Of a stretch of 5,379 bases of DNA, positions 1 through 5,379 are shown one piece after another (positions within the stretch are counted from its first letter, which is position 1; every line of letters starts with the position of its first letter). A program made the position numbers and the translations under genes. The notes below the pieces were generated by a model that worked only from the letters and a program-made list of their open reading frames with translations, ran no database searches and had not been told where the DNA came from. Source of the DNA: Flavobacteriaceae bacterium (GTDB taxonomy: Bacteria; Bacteroidota; Bacteroidia; Flavobacteriales; Flavobacteriaceae); contig DAOUPU010000173.1 of NCBI GenBank assembly GCA_030625995.1, positions 1 to 5,379 of the forward strand, written 5' to 3'.

Positions 1-568
1 TAGGATTAAAACCGGAAGTTAAAACTTGAGTAGAAGACTGCTTTATTACGATTAATTGATCTACTTTGGATAGTTCATTTATTAGCGCATCGGTCATTCC
101 GATCTTAAAATATTCCTCTTCTTCACCTGCTTCTTCAAGACCATCTACCTGTTGAACAAATGGAATAATGGCAACTTTCTTGGATTCAGGTATGGGAACA
201 TCATTCCAACTAGAACCTGCCCAAAAACTACCCAAAACAAGTAATATAACAGCAAATACCAGGGAAGCAGCGATGATTTTATTCAAACGCTGATTGGCTA
301 ATTTAACAGTTTCCTCATCCTCAACGATATCGTCAGTTTTTTGAAGTCCATCAGGAGTAAGATCATAGATCCATGAAAAACCAACCCAGAAAACAAGTCC
401 AATAGACAAAATAATAAACAAGGCTTTAAGCGTATAATCGGGGGCATCGAAGGTAGGTAAAACTATGGATGCAATTTGAACAATAACCCATGAAATTGCC
501 AGGTAGGCAATAGTAGATTTAAAAACATGCCTACGTTTAAGTTCTGATATTAATTTATTCAACTTCAT
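1..568 (-). CDS. Membrane-anchored protein with TolB/FlgO-like domain, N-terminal part (3' end outside window)
   Basis: The reading frame is open from an ATG at 568 to the window edge and gives 189 codons with no stop. The start MKLNKLISELKRRHVF, followed by a hydrophobic segment and then DLTPDGLQKT (about residues 69-78), matches the N-terminal module of a large family of predicted membrane proteins that carry a TolB/FlgO-like domain and usually C-terminal TPR repeats. These are often annotated as adenylate cyclase-like or TPR proteins. I see three hydrophobic segments, at about 20-38, 47-67 and 98-116. With the Lys/Arg-rich N-terminus inside, the part after residue 117 would lie in the periplasm. 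From about residue 130, KKVAIIPF and then GMTDALINELSKVDQLIVI (158-176) fit the TolB/FlgO-like pattern. The TPR part expected for the family would lie beyond the window, so it is inferred only. No Shine-Dalgarno sequence precedes the ATG, which is normal for Bacteroidota. The molecular role is unknown; peptide or protein-complex scaffolding is a guess. Confidence 0.77.
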   Translation of the reverse strand, partial: MKLNKLISELKRRHVFKSTIAYLAISWVIVQIASIVLPTFDAPDYTLKALFIILSIGLVFWVGFSWIYDLTPDGLQKTDDIVEDEETVKLANQRLNKIIAASLVFAVILLVLGSFWAGSSWNDVPIPESKKVAIIPFVQQVDGLEEAGEEEEYFKIGMTDALINELSKVDQLIVIKQSSTQVLTSGFNP

Positions 569-683
569 ACAGTAAAATATAATATATCAAACAGCGTTCA
601 CATCGTTATATACAGGAAAAGTAATGGATACTATTTAAGTATGTAACTAAATTTATTAAAGGTACTAATTTTGAGCTTATTAT

Positions 684-731
684 AAAAAAATATTCTAAAA
701 TATTGTTGGCTAATCATTATTACTACCAACA
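684..731 (-). terminator. Candidate 3'-end hairpins downstream of the GH2 gene
   Basis: Read on the minus strand, about 60 bases after the GH2 stop codon, there is an inverted repeat with arms TGTTGG (726-731 pairing with 704-709) around a smaller TAAT/ATTA stem. It is followed directly by an all-A/T hairpin (AATATT, 4-base loop, AATATT; 689-704) and a run of five T residues. Either could end the GH2 transcript before the next gene at 568. The GC content of the stems is low, so intrinsic termination would be weak. Confidence 0.35.
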
Positions 732-788
732 GCAAAAATTGATATATAAAAAAACAGTCTTAAACCAAAGATCACTCCGTCAGAATAA

Positions 789-2630
789 TTAATCAAAATT
801 CACCATATATAATTTGGAATTTACTTCGTAAGTGTCTTTTATATTCATTTTTATAATTTCTCTATCATAGGTCATTAAGCCATTTACCTCTCCTTCGACA
901 TCAGTCGTTTGAGTATAGATGGCTGCCGCCAGGCCTTTTTTAATCAAAGCAGGAATTTTAAATATTAATTCTGAATAAGCTTTGAACAACCTTTCTTTGT
1001 CCTTAATATTTCTATAACCCCAGTTTTTATCCTTTTGCCATAAATGTCCTTTAATTGGCAAACCCAAGCCGCCAAATTCACCTAATACCATGGCTCTGTC
1101 TTTAAACATAGCAGGGGCGTGCAAATTTGTATCCGGCATACCTGGTCCCGGATAAATATGTGTGTCGATCATATGACCTGTTGCAAAAAAATTACCACCG
1201 CTGGGACCATCTACTAACCGAGATTTGTCATAATCCATAGTCCAATTTATTATGTTTTTCGTATCAAATTGACCCCAGGCCTCATTGAATGGAACCCAAA
1301 TTACAATGGATGGTTTATTGTAATTAGCATCTATTATAGCTTTCCATTCTTTTCTATATTGATGTGCAGATTGCGATTTTCTGCTGCTTTCTATCTCATC
1401 GTACCCTGAAGGGCCTCTCCATTTTCCAAGGCCATCACCATTGGGCATGTCCTGCCAAACCAACATTCCTATTTTATCACAGTGATAATACCAGCGAGCA
1501 GGTTCTACCTTTACATGTTTTCTAATGGTATTAAAGCCTAATTTTTTAGTGGTTTCTATGTCAAATTTAAGGGCTTCATCACTTGGTGCCGTATACAAGC
1601 CATCCGGCCACCAACCTTGATCCAGTGTGCCAAACTGAAAAAGAAATTCGTTATTTAGTTTTAAACGATGGTATCCATTTTTATCTGTTCCCAGAGATAT
1701 TTTACGCATTGCAAAATAACTTTTTACCTCATCGATAACTTTGTTGTTTTGTTTGAATGTTACTCTCAAATCGTATAGATAAGGGGTTGTAGGAGACCAA
1801 AGTTTTGAATTTTTTATACTCAAATTTAAAACTTCTCCAAAAGTCCCTTTTAAACTGGCTACCTCCTTATTGCCATCGAATACCTTAATTGTCAAGCAGT
1901 CTTTTTTTGAATATGAATTGTTGGTTTTTACTATCAATGAAATTTCTTCCTTATCAATATCGGGAGTCATTTTAATGGAAACTATTGATTGGCTTGGTAC
2001 GGGTTCTAACCAAACGGTTTGCCATATTCCGGAAACAGGAGTATAAAAAATACCTTCAGGAACACTTTTTTGCTTTCCTATGGGTTGTGAGCCATCACTT
2101 GAAGGATCCCAAACTTCGACCACTATTTCCTGTATTTCTGATTTGTTGAGTGCCCGGGTAATATTAAAAGAAAAAGGGTCGTACCCTCCCTGATGTTTTC
2201 CTATTTTCTGCCCGTTGATATAAACAGTGGCTTCCCAGTCTACTGCTCCAAAATGAAGTAAAACATCTTGTCCGTTCCAAGAAGATGGAATTTCAAAAGT
2301 ATGGTGGTACCACAAAATGTCTTTTTCTGATATTCTTTTTTGAACTCTTGACAGTTTAGATTCAATCGGAAAAGGTACCAGAATTTTACCTTCATAAGCA
2401 GTTGGCGTAATGCCCTCTTCTAAAACGGTGTAATCCCATAACCCGTTAAGATTTAGCCATTCATTTCTAATCATCTGTGGACGAGGATACTCGTTTAGGA
2501 CGTTTTCTGAAGTTACATCACTTGCCCATCTACTCTGAATTTGAAGAAGCTTTTCATCTGATTGATCCTGAGCATTTAGGTTGTAACTAAAAAAAATTAA
2601 AATAGTTATACGTACAAATATTCTTTTCAT
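789..2630 (-). CDS. Exported glycoside hydrolase family 2 enzyme (beta-galactosidase/glucuronidase superfamily)
   Basis: This 613-residue protein belongs to GH2, whose members cleave beta-linked sugars from glycans or glycosides by a retaining two-glutamate mechanism. Residues 1-20 form a Sec signal peptide with a likely cut at LNA|QD, so it should act in the periplasm or outside the cell. The GH2 domains follow in the usual order: a jelly-roll sugar-binding domain (about 50-210, with WYHHTFEIP and GIWQTVWLEP), an Ig-like domain (about 215-312) and a TIM barrel (about 315-600). In the barrel, IVIWVPFNEAWGQ gives the acid/base E450 and MVLGEFGG gives the nucleophile E518, a spacing near the family norm. 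H372 and Y493 sit where GH2 enzymes have conserved active-site His and Tyr. It is about as long as GusA (about 600 residues) and far shorter than LacZ (about 1020), lacking LacZ's C-terminal domain. The glucuronide-recognising Asn-x-Lys of GusA appears replaced (E581, N583), so beta-glucuronidase is unlikely. The substrate remains open. The ATG at 2630 has no Shine-Dalgarno, but the signal peptide fixes the start. No sugar-uptake genes adjoin it. Confidence 0.95.
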   Translation of the reverse strand: MKRIFVRITILIFFSYNLNAQDQSDEKLLQIQSRWASDVTSENVLNEYPRPQMIRNEWLNLNGLWDYTVLEEGITPTAYEGKILVPFPIESKLSRVQKRISEKDILWYHHTFEIPSSWNGQDVLLHFGAVDWEATVYINGQKIGKHQGGYDPFSFNITRALNKSEIQEIVVEVWDPSSDGSQPIGKQKSVPEGIFYTPVSGIWQTVWLEPVPSQSIVSIKMTPDIDKEEISLIVKTNNSYSKKDCLTIKVFDGNKEVASLKGTFGEVLNLSIKNSKLWSPTTPYLYDLRVTFKQNNKVIDEVKSYFAMRKISLGTDKNGYHRLKLNNEFLFQFGTLDQGWWPDGLYTAPSDEALKFDIETTKKLGFNTIRKHVKVEPARWYYHCDKIGMLVWQDMPNGDGLGKWRGPSGYDEIESSRKSQSAHQYRKEWKAIIDANYNKPSIVIWVPFNEAWGQFDTKNIINWTMDYDKSRLVDGPSGGNFFATGHMIDTHIYPGPGMPDTNLHAPAMFKDRAMVLGEFGGLGLPIKGHLWQKDKNWGYRNIKDKERLFKAYSELIFKIPALIKKGLAAAIYTQTTDVEGEVNGLMTYDREIIKMNIKDTYEVNSKLYMVNFD

Positions 2631-2855
2631 TATTCATTTATTTAAATAATATTTTTCTAAAGCTGTCACTGTATTTCATTTAAATCTACTAATCGGGAAC
2701 CATCTTATATTTGTCGGTTTCTTCAACTTTACCGAACTAACTTTCATCTTGAAGCAGTAGTTGACTAATAAGTGATACATGTAAAGGATGAATATCGTAT
2801 AATCAGGGCTCAATTCCTAATTCACCACTTTTTGTGATTAGTATCTTTTTATAGG
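2631..2855. other. Intergenic region between S9 peptidase and GH2 gene
   Basis: No open reading frame of useful length is present on either strand. The minus strand should hold the GH2 promoter, but no good match to the Bacteroidota -33 TTTG / -7 TAnnTTTG pattern is visible; the nearest is TAGATTTA at 2681-2688, with no -33 partner. On the plus strand there is a perfect -7-type box, TATATTTG (2706-2713), also without a -33 element. A hairpin near the left gene's stop (2817-2841) is listed separately. Confidence 0.6.
2817..2850 (+). terminator. Hairpin followed by T-rich tract, oriented on the plus strand
   Basis: CTAATTCAC (2817-2825) pairs with GTGATTAG (2834-2841) to form eight base pairs with one bulged T and an eight-base loop. 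It is followed on the plus strand by TATCTTTTT (2842-2850). That is the layout of an intrinsic terminator for plus-strand transcription, yet no plus-strand gene lies to its left in the gap. Read on the minus strand, the hairpin starts 14 bases after the S9 peptidase stop codon but no T run follows, so there it could serve as an mRNA 3'-end structure and not a classical terminator. Confidence 0.35.
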
Positions 2856-4817
2856 CTAGTCATCCAACAAGTTTTCTTTCAAAAACAACGCAACAGCTTC
2901 TGTCATACGGTCTCTGTTTTCTTTCTTTCTAAAACCATGACCTTCATCTTTGGCAAGCATATACCAGACTGTTCCATTATTTTCTCTAATTGATTTTACC
3001 ATTTGTTCAGCTTCGGTCATAGGTACTCGAGGATCGTTTGCTCCCTGTATAACAAATAGAGGTTTTTTTATTTTGTCAACATGGTTTGTTGGTGAAATAG
3101 AAAGTAAATATTCTCTCATTTTCGGATCTCTTTCATCACCATATTCTGCCCTTCTAAGGTCTCGCCTGTATTCTTCAGTGTTTTCAAGGAAGGTTACAAA
3201 ATTGCTTATTCCCACTATATCAACACCACATTTCAATTTGTCGTTGAAATTGTACATTGAGGACAAAACCATGTATCCCCCATAGGACCCGCCAAATACA
3301 GCAATTCTGTTTTTATCAAATTCAGGCTGTTTCTCTATCCATTCTATTAGTTTTCCAATGTCTTTCACCGAATTTTCTCGGTTGAAGCCGTTGTCCAGTT
3401 TAAGGTAAGTTTTACCATATCCTGCAGATCCGCGAACATTGGGAGCAATGACCGCAATACCCATTTCATTGGCTAAATAAGCATAGAAAGAAGAAAAATA
3501 GGGGATATGCTGTCCTTCGGGACCCCCATGGATGGAAATCATTATCGGAAGTGGACCAGCTGCATTTTGTGGTTTATAGATAAAGGCCGGAATGCTTCTT
3601 TTCTTTCCGTCTATTTCATCATAAGTGTCATAGCTTATAAGTTCAGGTTTTGGAAATGTGCTGGTATCCAGTCCTCCAACTTCACTTGTTGTCCACCTTT
3701 CGGTTTTCATTGTTTTGAGATCAAGAGAATATATATCGCCGGGCGATTGAGTTGTATTTATTACCATCGCCAATTTTTCCTGGGTAGGATGAAAGTAGAT
3801 CGAGTAAATTTGTCCTACGGGTAAATTCTCAACTTTTGAGTATTTGTTAAATGGCAGATCCATCAAATACAACTGACTATAGCCATTTTCGTTTACTGTA
3901 AATGCAGATTTTGTTCTTGACTTATTGATTGCGCCCTCTTCAATATCCCATGGAATATTCCCGGTGATATAATCTATTTTTTTTGATTTAATATTGTATT
4001 TAACCAGGGTATTGAACTCTTTACCTTGGTTTGTGGTTGCATAAATATTTTCACCTGTTCTATCCCAAGCACTTGCCAGGAATACAGCTTCACTTTCGTT
4101 ATCATTAATCTGGGTAAGTTCATTGGTTTTTAGATCCAAAATATAAGAATTGGATTTTGTGCTTGATAAATATTGAATGACAAGAATTTTACTATCGTCC
4201 GGAGACCAGTCCGTTGCAATCCAATAGCCGCCACCCCGTTCAACCTTAATTGTAGCAATCTTAGGGGACTTGATATTAGAAATATAGATATCAAAATCTT
4301 TTTTATTCCTTCTTGAAGACGTAAAGGCAAACCGTTCTCCTTTATTTGACCAAAGAACTCCGAAATTTCGAGATTCTCCATCACTGATCATTTCTGAATT
4401 TCGGGTATTCATATTATACCAGTATATTTGGGCAAACTCATTTCCACCAATATCTTTTGTAAAGAGAAAACCATTATAATTTGGCGAAGGACAAATAGTT
4501 CCATTACTGACGGGCTCATCAAAATAGGTTATTTGATTTCTTGCTCCGCCAGGACTTTTTACCGTGTGTAATTGCACTGTATTTCCAAATCTGGTGGATA
4601 ATAAAATACCTTCATTATTTGGTAGCCAGTCCGCGAAAGATGCGGATCGGGTATTTTGATATTGCTGTATTCTGGATTTTATCTCTGCAGGGATTTCAGG
4701 GATGTCCTCCAGGATCATATTGCCAAGCTCCCTACGATCTTGAGCGTTTGCAGTTTGTAATAATATCGATAATATAAAAATGGAAATTAGCTTGTGTAGA
4801 ACATTAAAGGTTTTCAT
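2856..4817 (-). CDS. Exported S9-family serine peptidase (prolyl oligopeptidase / acylaminoacyl-peptidase type)
   Basis: This complete 653-residue peptidase would cleave short peptides, typically as a dipeptidyl or acylaminoacyl peptidase, outside the cytoplasm. Residues 1-25 form a Sec signal peptide with a likely cut at ANA|QD. From about 60 to 385 there are repeated beta-propeller blades of the WD40-like/PD40 type (for example WSPDDSKILV, 204-213, and FHPTQEKLAMV, 342-352). The propeller normally gates access to the active site. From about 395 to the end lies the alpha/beta-hydrolase domain: the oxyanion-hole motif HGGPEGQ (430-436), the nucleophile S511 in GGSYGGY, D595 in QGANDPRVP and H627 in DEGHGF. 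The triad is complete and in the canonical order Ser-Asp-His, and the length is ordinary for the S9 family, so the enzyme should be active. Which S9 subfamily it belongs to, and its substrate, cannot be fixed by eye. The ATG at 4817 has an A/T-rich leader with no Shine-Dalgarno; the signal peptide supports this start. The gaps of more than 220 bases on both sides suggest an independent transcript. Confidence 0.96.
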   Translation of the reverse strand: MKTFNVLHKLISIFILSILLQTANAQDRRELGNMILEDIPEIPAEIKSRIQQYQNTRSASFADWLPNNEGILLSTRFGNTVQLHTVKSPGGARNQITYFDEPVSNGTICPSPNYNGFLFTKDIGGNEFAQIYWYNMNTRNSEMISDGESRNFGVLWSNKGERFAFTSSRRNKKDFDIYISNIKSPKIATIKVERGGGYWIATDWSPDDSKILVIQYLSSTKSNSYILDLKTNELTQINDNESEAVFLASAWDRTGENIYATTNQGKEFNTLVKYNIKSKKIDYITGNIPWDIEEGAINKSRTKSAFTVNENGYSQLYLMDLPFNKYSKVENLPVGQIYSIYFHPTQEKLAMVINTTQSPGDIYSLDLKTMKTERWTTSEVGGLDTSTFPKPELISYDTYDEIDGKKRSIPAFIYKPQNAAGPLPIMISIHGGPEGQHIPYFSSFYAYLANEMGIAVIAPNVRGSAGYGKTYLKLDNGFNRENSVKDIGKLIEWIEKQPEFDKNRIAVFGGSYGGYMVLSSMYNFNDKLKCGVDIVGISNFVTFLENTEEYRRDLRRAEYGDERDPKMREYLLSISPTNHVDKIKKPLFVIQGANDPRVPMTEAEQMVKSIRENNGTVWYMLAKDEGHGFRKKENRDRMTEAVALFLKENLLDD

Positions 4818-4894
4818 AATTTATAATTTTAGTGAGTTGGAATTATTTTTATTGTTTGTAACGTTTAGTATAAGATTAGTAGCCAATTACGCAG

Positions 4895-4927
4895 CACTTC
4901 TTTTCTAAATATGAAGAAGTTGAAGTG
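4895..4927 (-). repeat. Overlapping inverted repeats in the S9 peptidase leader
   Basis: Read on the minus strand there are three short segments: CACTTC (4927-4922), ACTTCTT (4920-4914) and AAGAAGTG (4902-4895). The third can pair with the second (seven base pairs, eleven-base loop) or with the first (six base pairs), but not with both. They lie about 80-110 bases before the S9 start codon, so they may fall within the mRNA leader or the promoter. No T run follows, so this is not a terminator. An operator or a chance repeat are both possible. Confidence 0.3.
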
Positions 4928-4995
4928 GGCTACAACCCTTGAATTTACAACTATTTCGTTTATTAAGTTTACAATCTCTTATAATTAATAAATAA

Positions 4996-5039
4996 CAAGA
5001 AAGAACAAAAGAGAGGCGTAAGGTTATTTTATCTTCTTG
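4996..5039 (-). terminator. Weak candidate 3'-end stem after the methyltransferase gene
   Basis: On the minus strand, starting seven bases after the methyltransferase stop codon, CAAGAAGA (5039-5032) can pair with TC(T)TTCTTG (5004-4996, one bulge). The loop is 27 bases and a T/A-rich stretch (TTATTTATT) follows. The long loop and low GC make this a poor intrinsic terminator; it is recorded because it is the only structure found just behind the gene. Confidence 0.2.
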
Positions 5040-5045
5040 CGATTG

Positions 5046-5379
5046 TTAATGTTTCCTCGCCACTAGATGAAATATTTGCCAATGTTTTGGTTTCCTAAGC
5101 TCTGGCGGATCATCACGTTCTTCTTCCCTCATCATCTCTATCGCAAAGCCCTCCAGTAACTGTAAAACTTCTTTACGAGAGTGGTGAGACCGATTTGGAA
5201 GTGATGCCCAGGTATCTCTACTTCCAAAGAACTGACCTGCAAACCTGCCTCCGGGGCGGATTGATGCTACGATTTTATTCCATAGCACTTTAAAATGTTG
5301 TGGCTCGCAAAACGGCAAGGCAAAACTAGCGTTTACCAAGTCACAGTCGGGAAACTTCATATCACAGAAGTTCACCTCC
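5046..5379 (-). CDS. Class I SAM-dependent methyltransferase, C-terminal part (5' end outside window)
   Basis: The visible 110 residues are the C-terminal part of a Rossmann-fold methyltransferase, which transfers a methyl group from S-adenosylmethionine to an unidentified acceptor, presumably in the cytoplasm. The segment DCDLVNASFALPFC (visible residues 11-24) fits the strand-4 region after the SAM-binding motifs. IRPGGRFAGQFFGSRDTW (40-57) fits the post-motif loop and strand 5, where PGG is typical of the class. The tail ends in a strand-like IFHLVARKH. The glycine-rich SAM-binding motif I is missing because it lies beyond the window edge. An in-frame GTG at 5375 exists but is not a credible start: it would remove the SAM-binding half, and the frame stays open to the edge. 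GC content is about 45% by hand count (150 of 334), higher than blocks sampled in the neighbouring genes. It does not look like an rRNA methyltransferase, but the acceptor (small molecule or protein) cannot be told from this part. Confidence 0.85.
   Translation of the reverse strand, partial: EVNFCDMKFPDCDLVNASFALPFCEPQHFKVLWNKIVASIRPGGRFAGQFFGSRDTWASLPNRSHHSRKEVLQLLEGFAIEMMREEERDDPPELRKPKHWQIFHLVARKH

Larger units (their letters stand above)
4818..5045. other. Intergenic region upstream of the S9 peptidase, downstream of the methyltransferase
   Basis: No gene is visible on either strand. The region should hold the methyltransferase 3' end and the S9 promoter and leader. The only promoter-like pair I could find on the minus strand is TTG (4972-4974) with TAGTTG (4948-4953), a degenerate match that I do not call. 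A pair of overlapping inverted repeats at 4895-4927 is listed separately. Confidence 0.6.

Noticed and set aside
2950..3285. Plus-strand open frame of 111 codons
   Set aside because: It lies wholly inside the S9 peptidase gene on the other strand, covers its catalytic region, and its translation resembles no family. It is a shadow of the real gene.
3507..3824. Plus-strand open frame of 105 codons
   Set aside because: It is antisense to the S9 peptidase coding sequence, with no recognisable domain and Cys/Phe-rich low-quality composition.
4130..4384. Second minus-strand open frame of 84 codons
   Set aside because: It is an out-of-frame overlap within the S9 propeller region, which is intact in the main frame, so there is no frameshift to explain.
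4541..4777. Plus-strand open frame of 78 codons
   Set aside because: It is antisense to the N-terminal part of the S9 peptidase and has no family features.
789..4817. A polysaccharide utilisation locus or other multi-gene system built around the GH2 and S9 genes
   Set aside because: There is no SusC/SusD pair, sulfatase, transporter or regulator in view, and the genes are separated by gaps of more than 220 bases. The window shows neighbouring housekeeping-type or accessory enzymes, not a linked system.
4948..4974. TTG...TAGTTG as a promoter for the S9 peptidase
   Set aside because: Both elements are degenerate against TTTG / TAnnTTTG, and similar partial matches occur by chance in such AT-rich sequence.
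5373..5379. GGAGG followed by GTG as a start for the methyltransferase
   Set aside because: The GGAGG has no spacing to the GTG, Bacteroidota seldom use Shine-Dalgarno starts, and starting there would remove the SAM-binding half of the fold. The gene almost certainly continues beyond the window.

Overview
The window looks like chromosomal DNA from a member of the Bacteroidota, probably an environmental Flavobacteriia- or Cytophagia-like organism. The signs are an AT-rich composition, starts without Shine-Dalgarno sequences in A/T-rich leaders, two exported proteins whose signal peptides end in ...NA|QD (glutamine directly after the predicted cut, a Bacteroidota habit), and families common in that phylum. 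The genus cannot be named from the sequence alone.

All four genes lie on the minus strand, so they read from right to left. From high to low coordinates they are: (1) 5046-5379, the C-terminal part of a class I SAM-dependent methyltransferase whose 5' end is outside the window; (2) 2856-4817, a complete exported S9-family (prolyl oligopeptidase-type) serine peptidase with a beta-propeller and a full catalytic triad; (3) 789-2630, a complete exported glycoside hydrolase family 2 enzyme with both catalytic glutamates; (4) 1-568, the N-terminal 189 codons of a membrane-anchored protein with a TolB/FlgO-like domain, cut by the window edge.

The three intergenic gaps are similar in size (220, 225 and 228 bases). 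Each is long enough for its own promoter and 3' end, so the genes are probably separate transcription units and not one operon. None of the gaps has a convincing Bacteroidota promoter (-33 TTTG / -7 TAnnTTTG) on the coding strand. Each holds at least one modest inverted repeat. The most terminator-like one, at 2817-2850, is followed by a T-rich tract only when read on the plus strand, opposite to both flanking genes.

Functionally, the GH2 enzyme and the S9 peptidase would both act in the periplasm or at the cell surface, on sugars and peptides respectively. There is no SusC/SusD pair, sulfatase, sugar transporter or sensor in view, so nothing ties them into a polysaccharide utilisation locus or a dedicated pathway. 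I see no mobile element, CRISPR array, tRNA, rRNA or defence system, and no evidence of a new multi-gene system. The points most worth checking are the GH2 substrate (glucuronidase-type residues are replaced), the plus-strand hairpin in the middle gap, and the higher GC content of the methyltransferase fragment.
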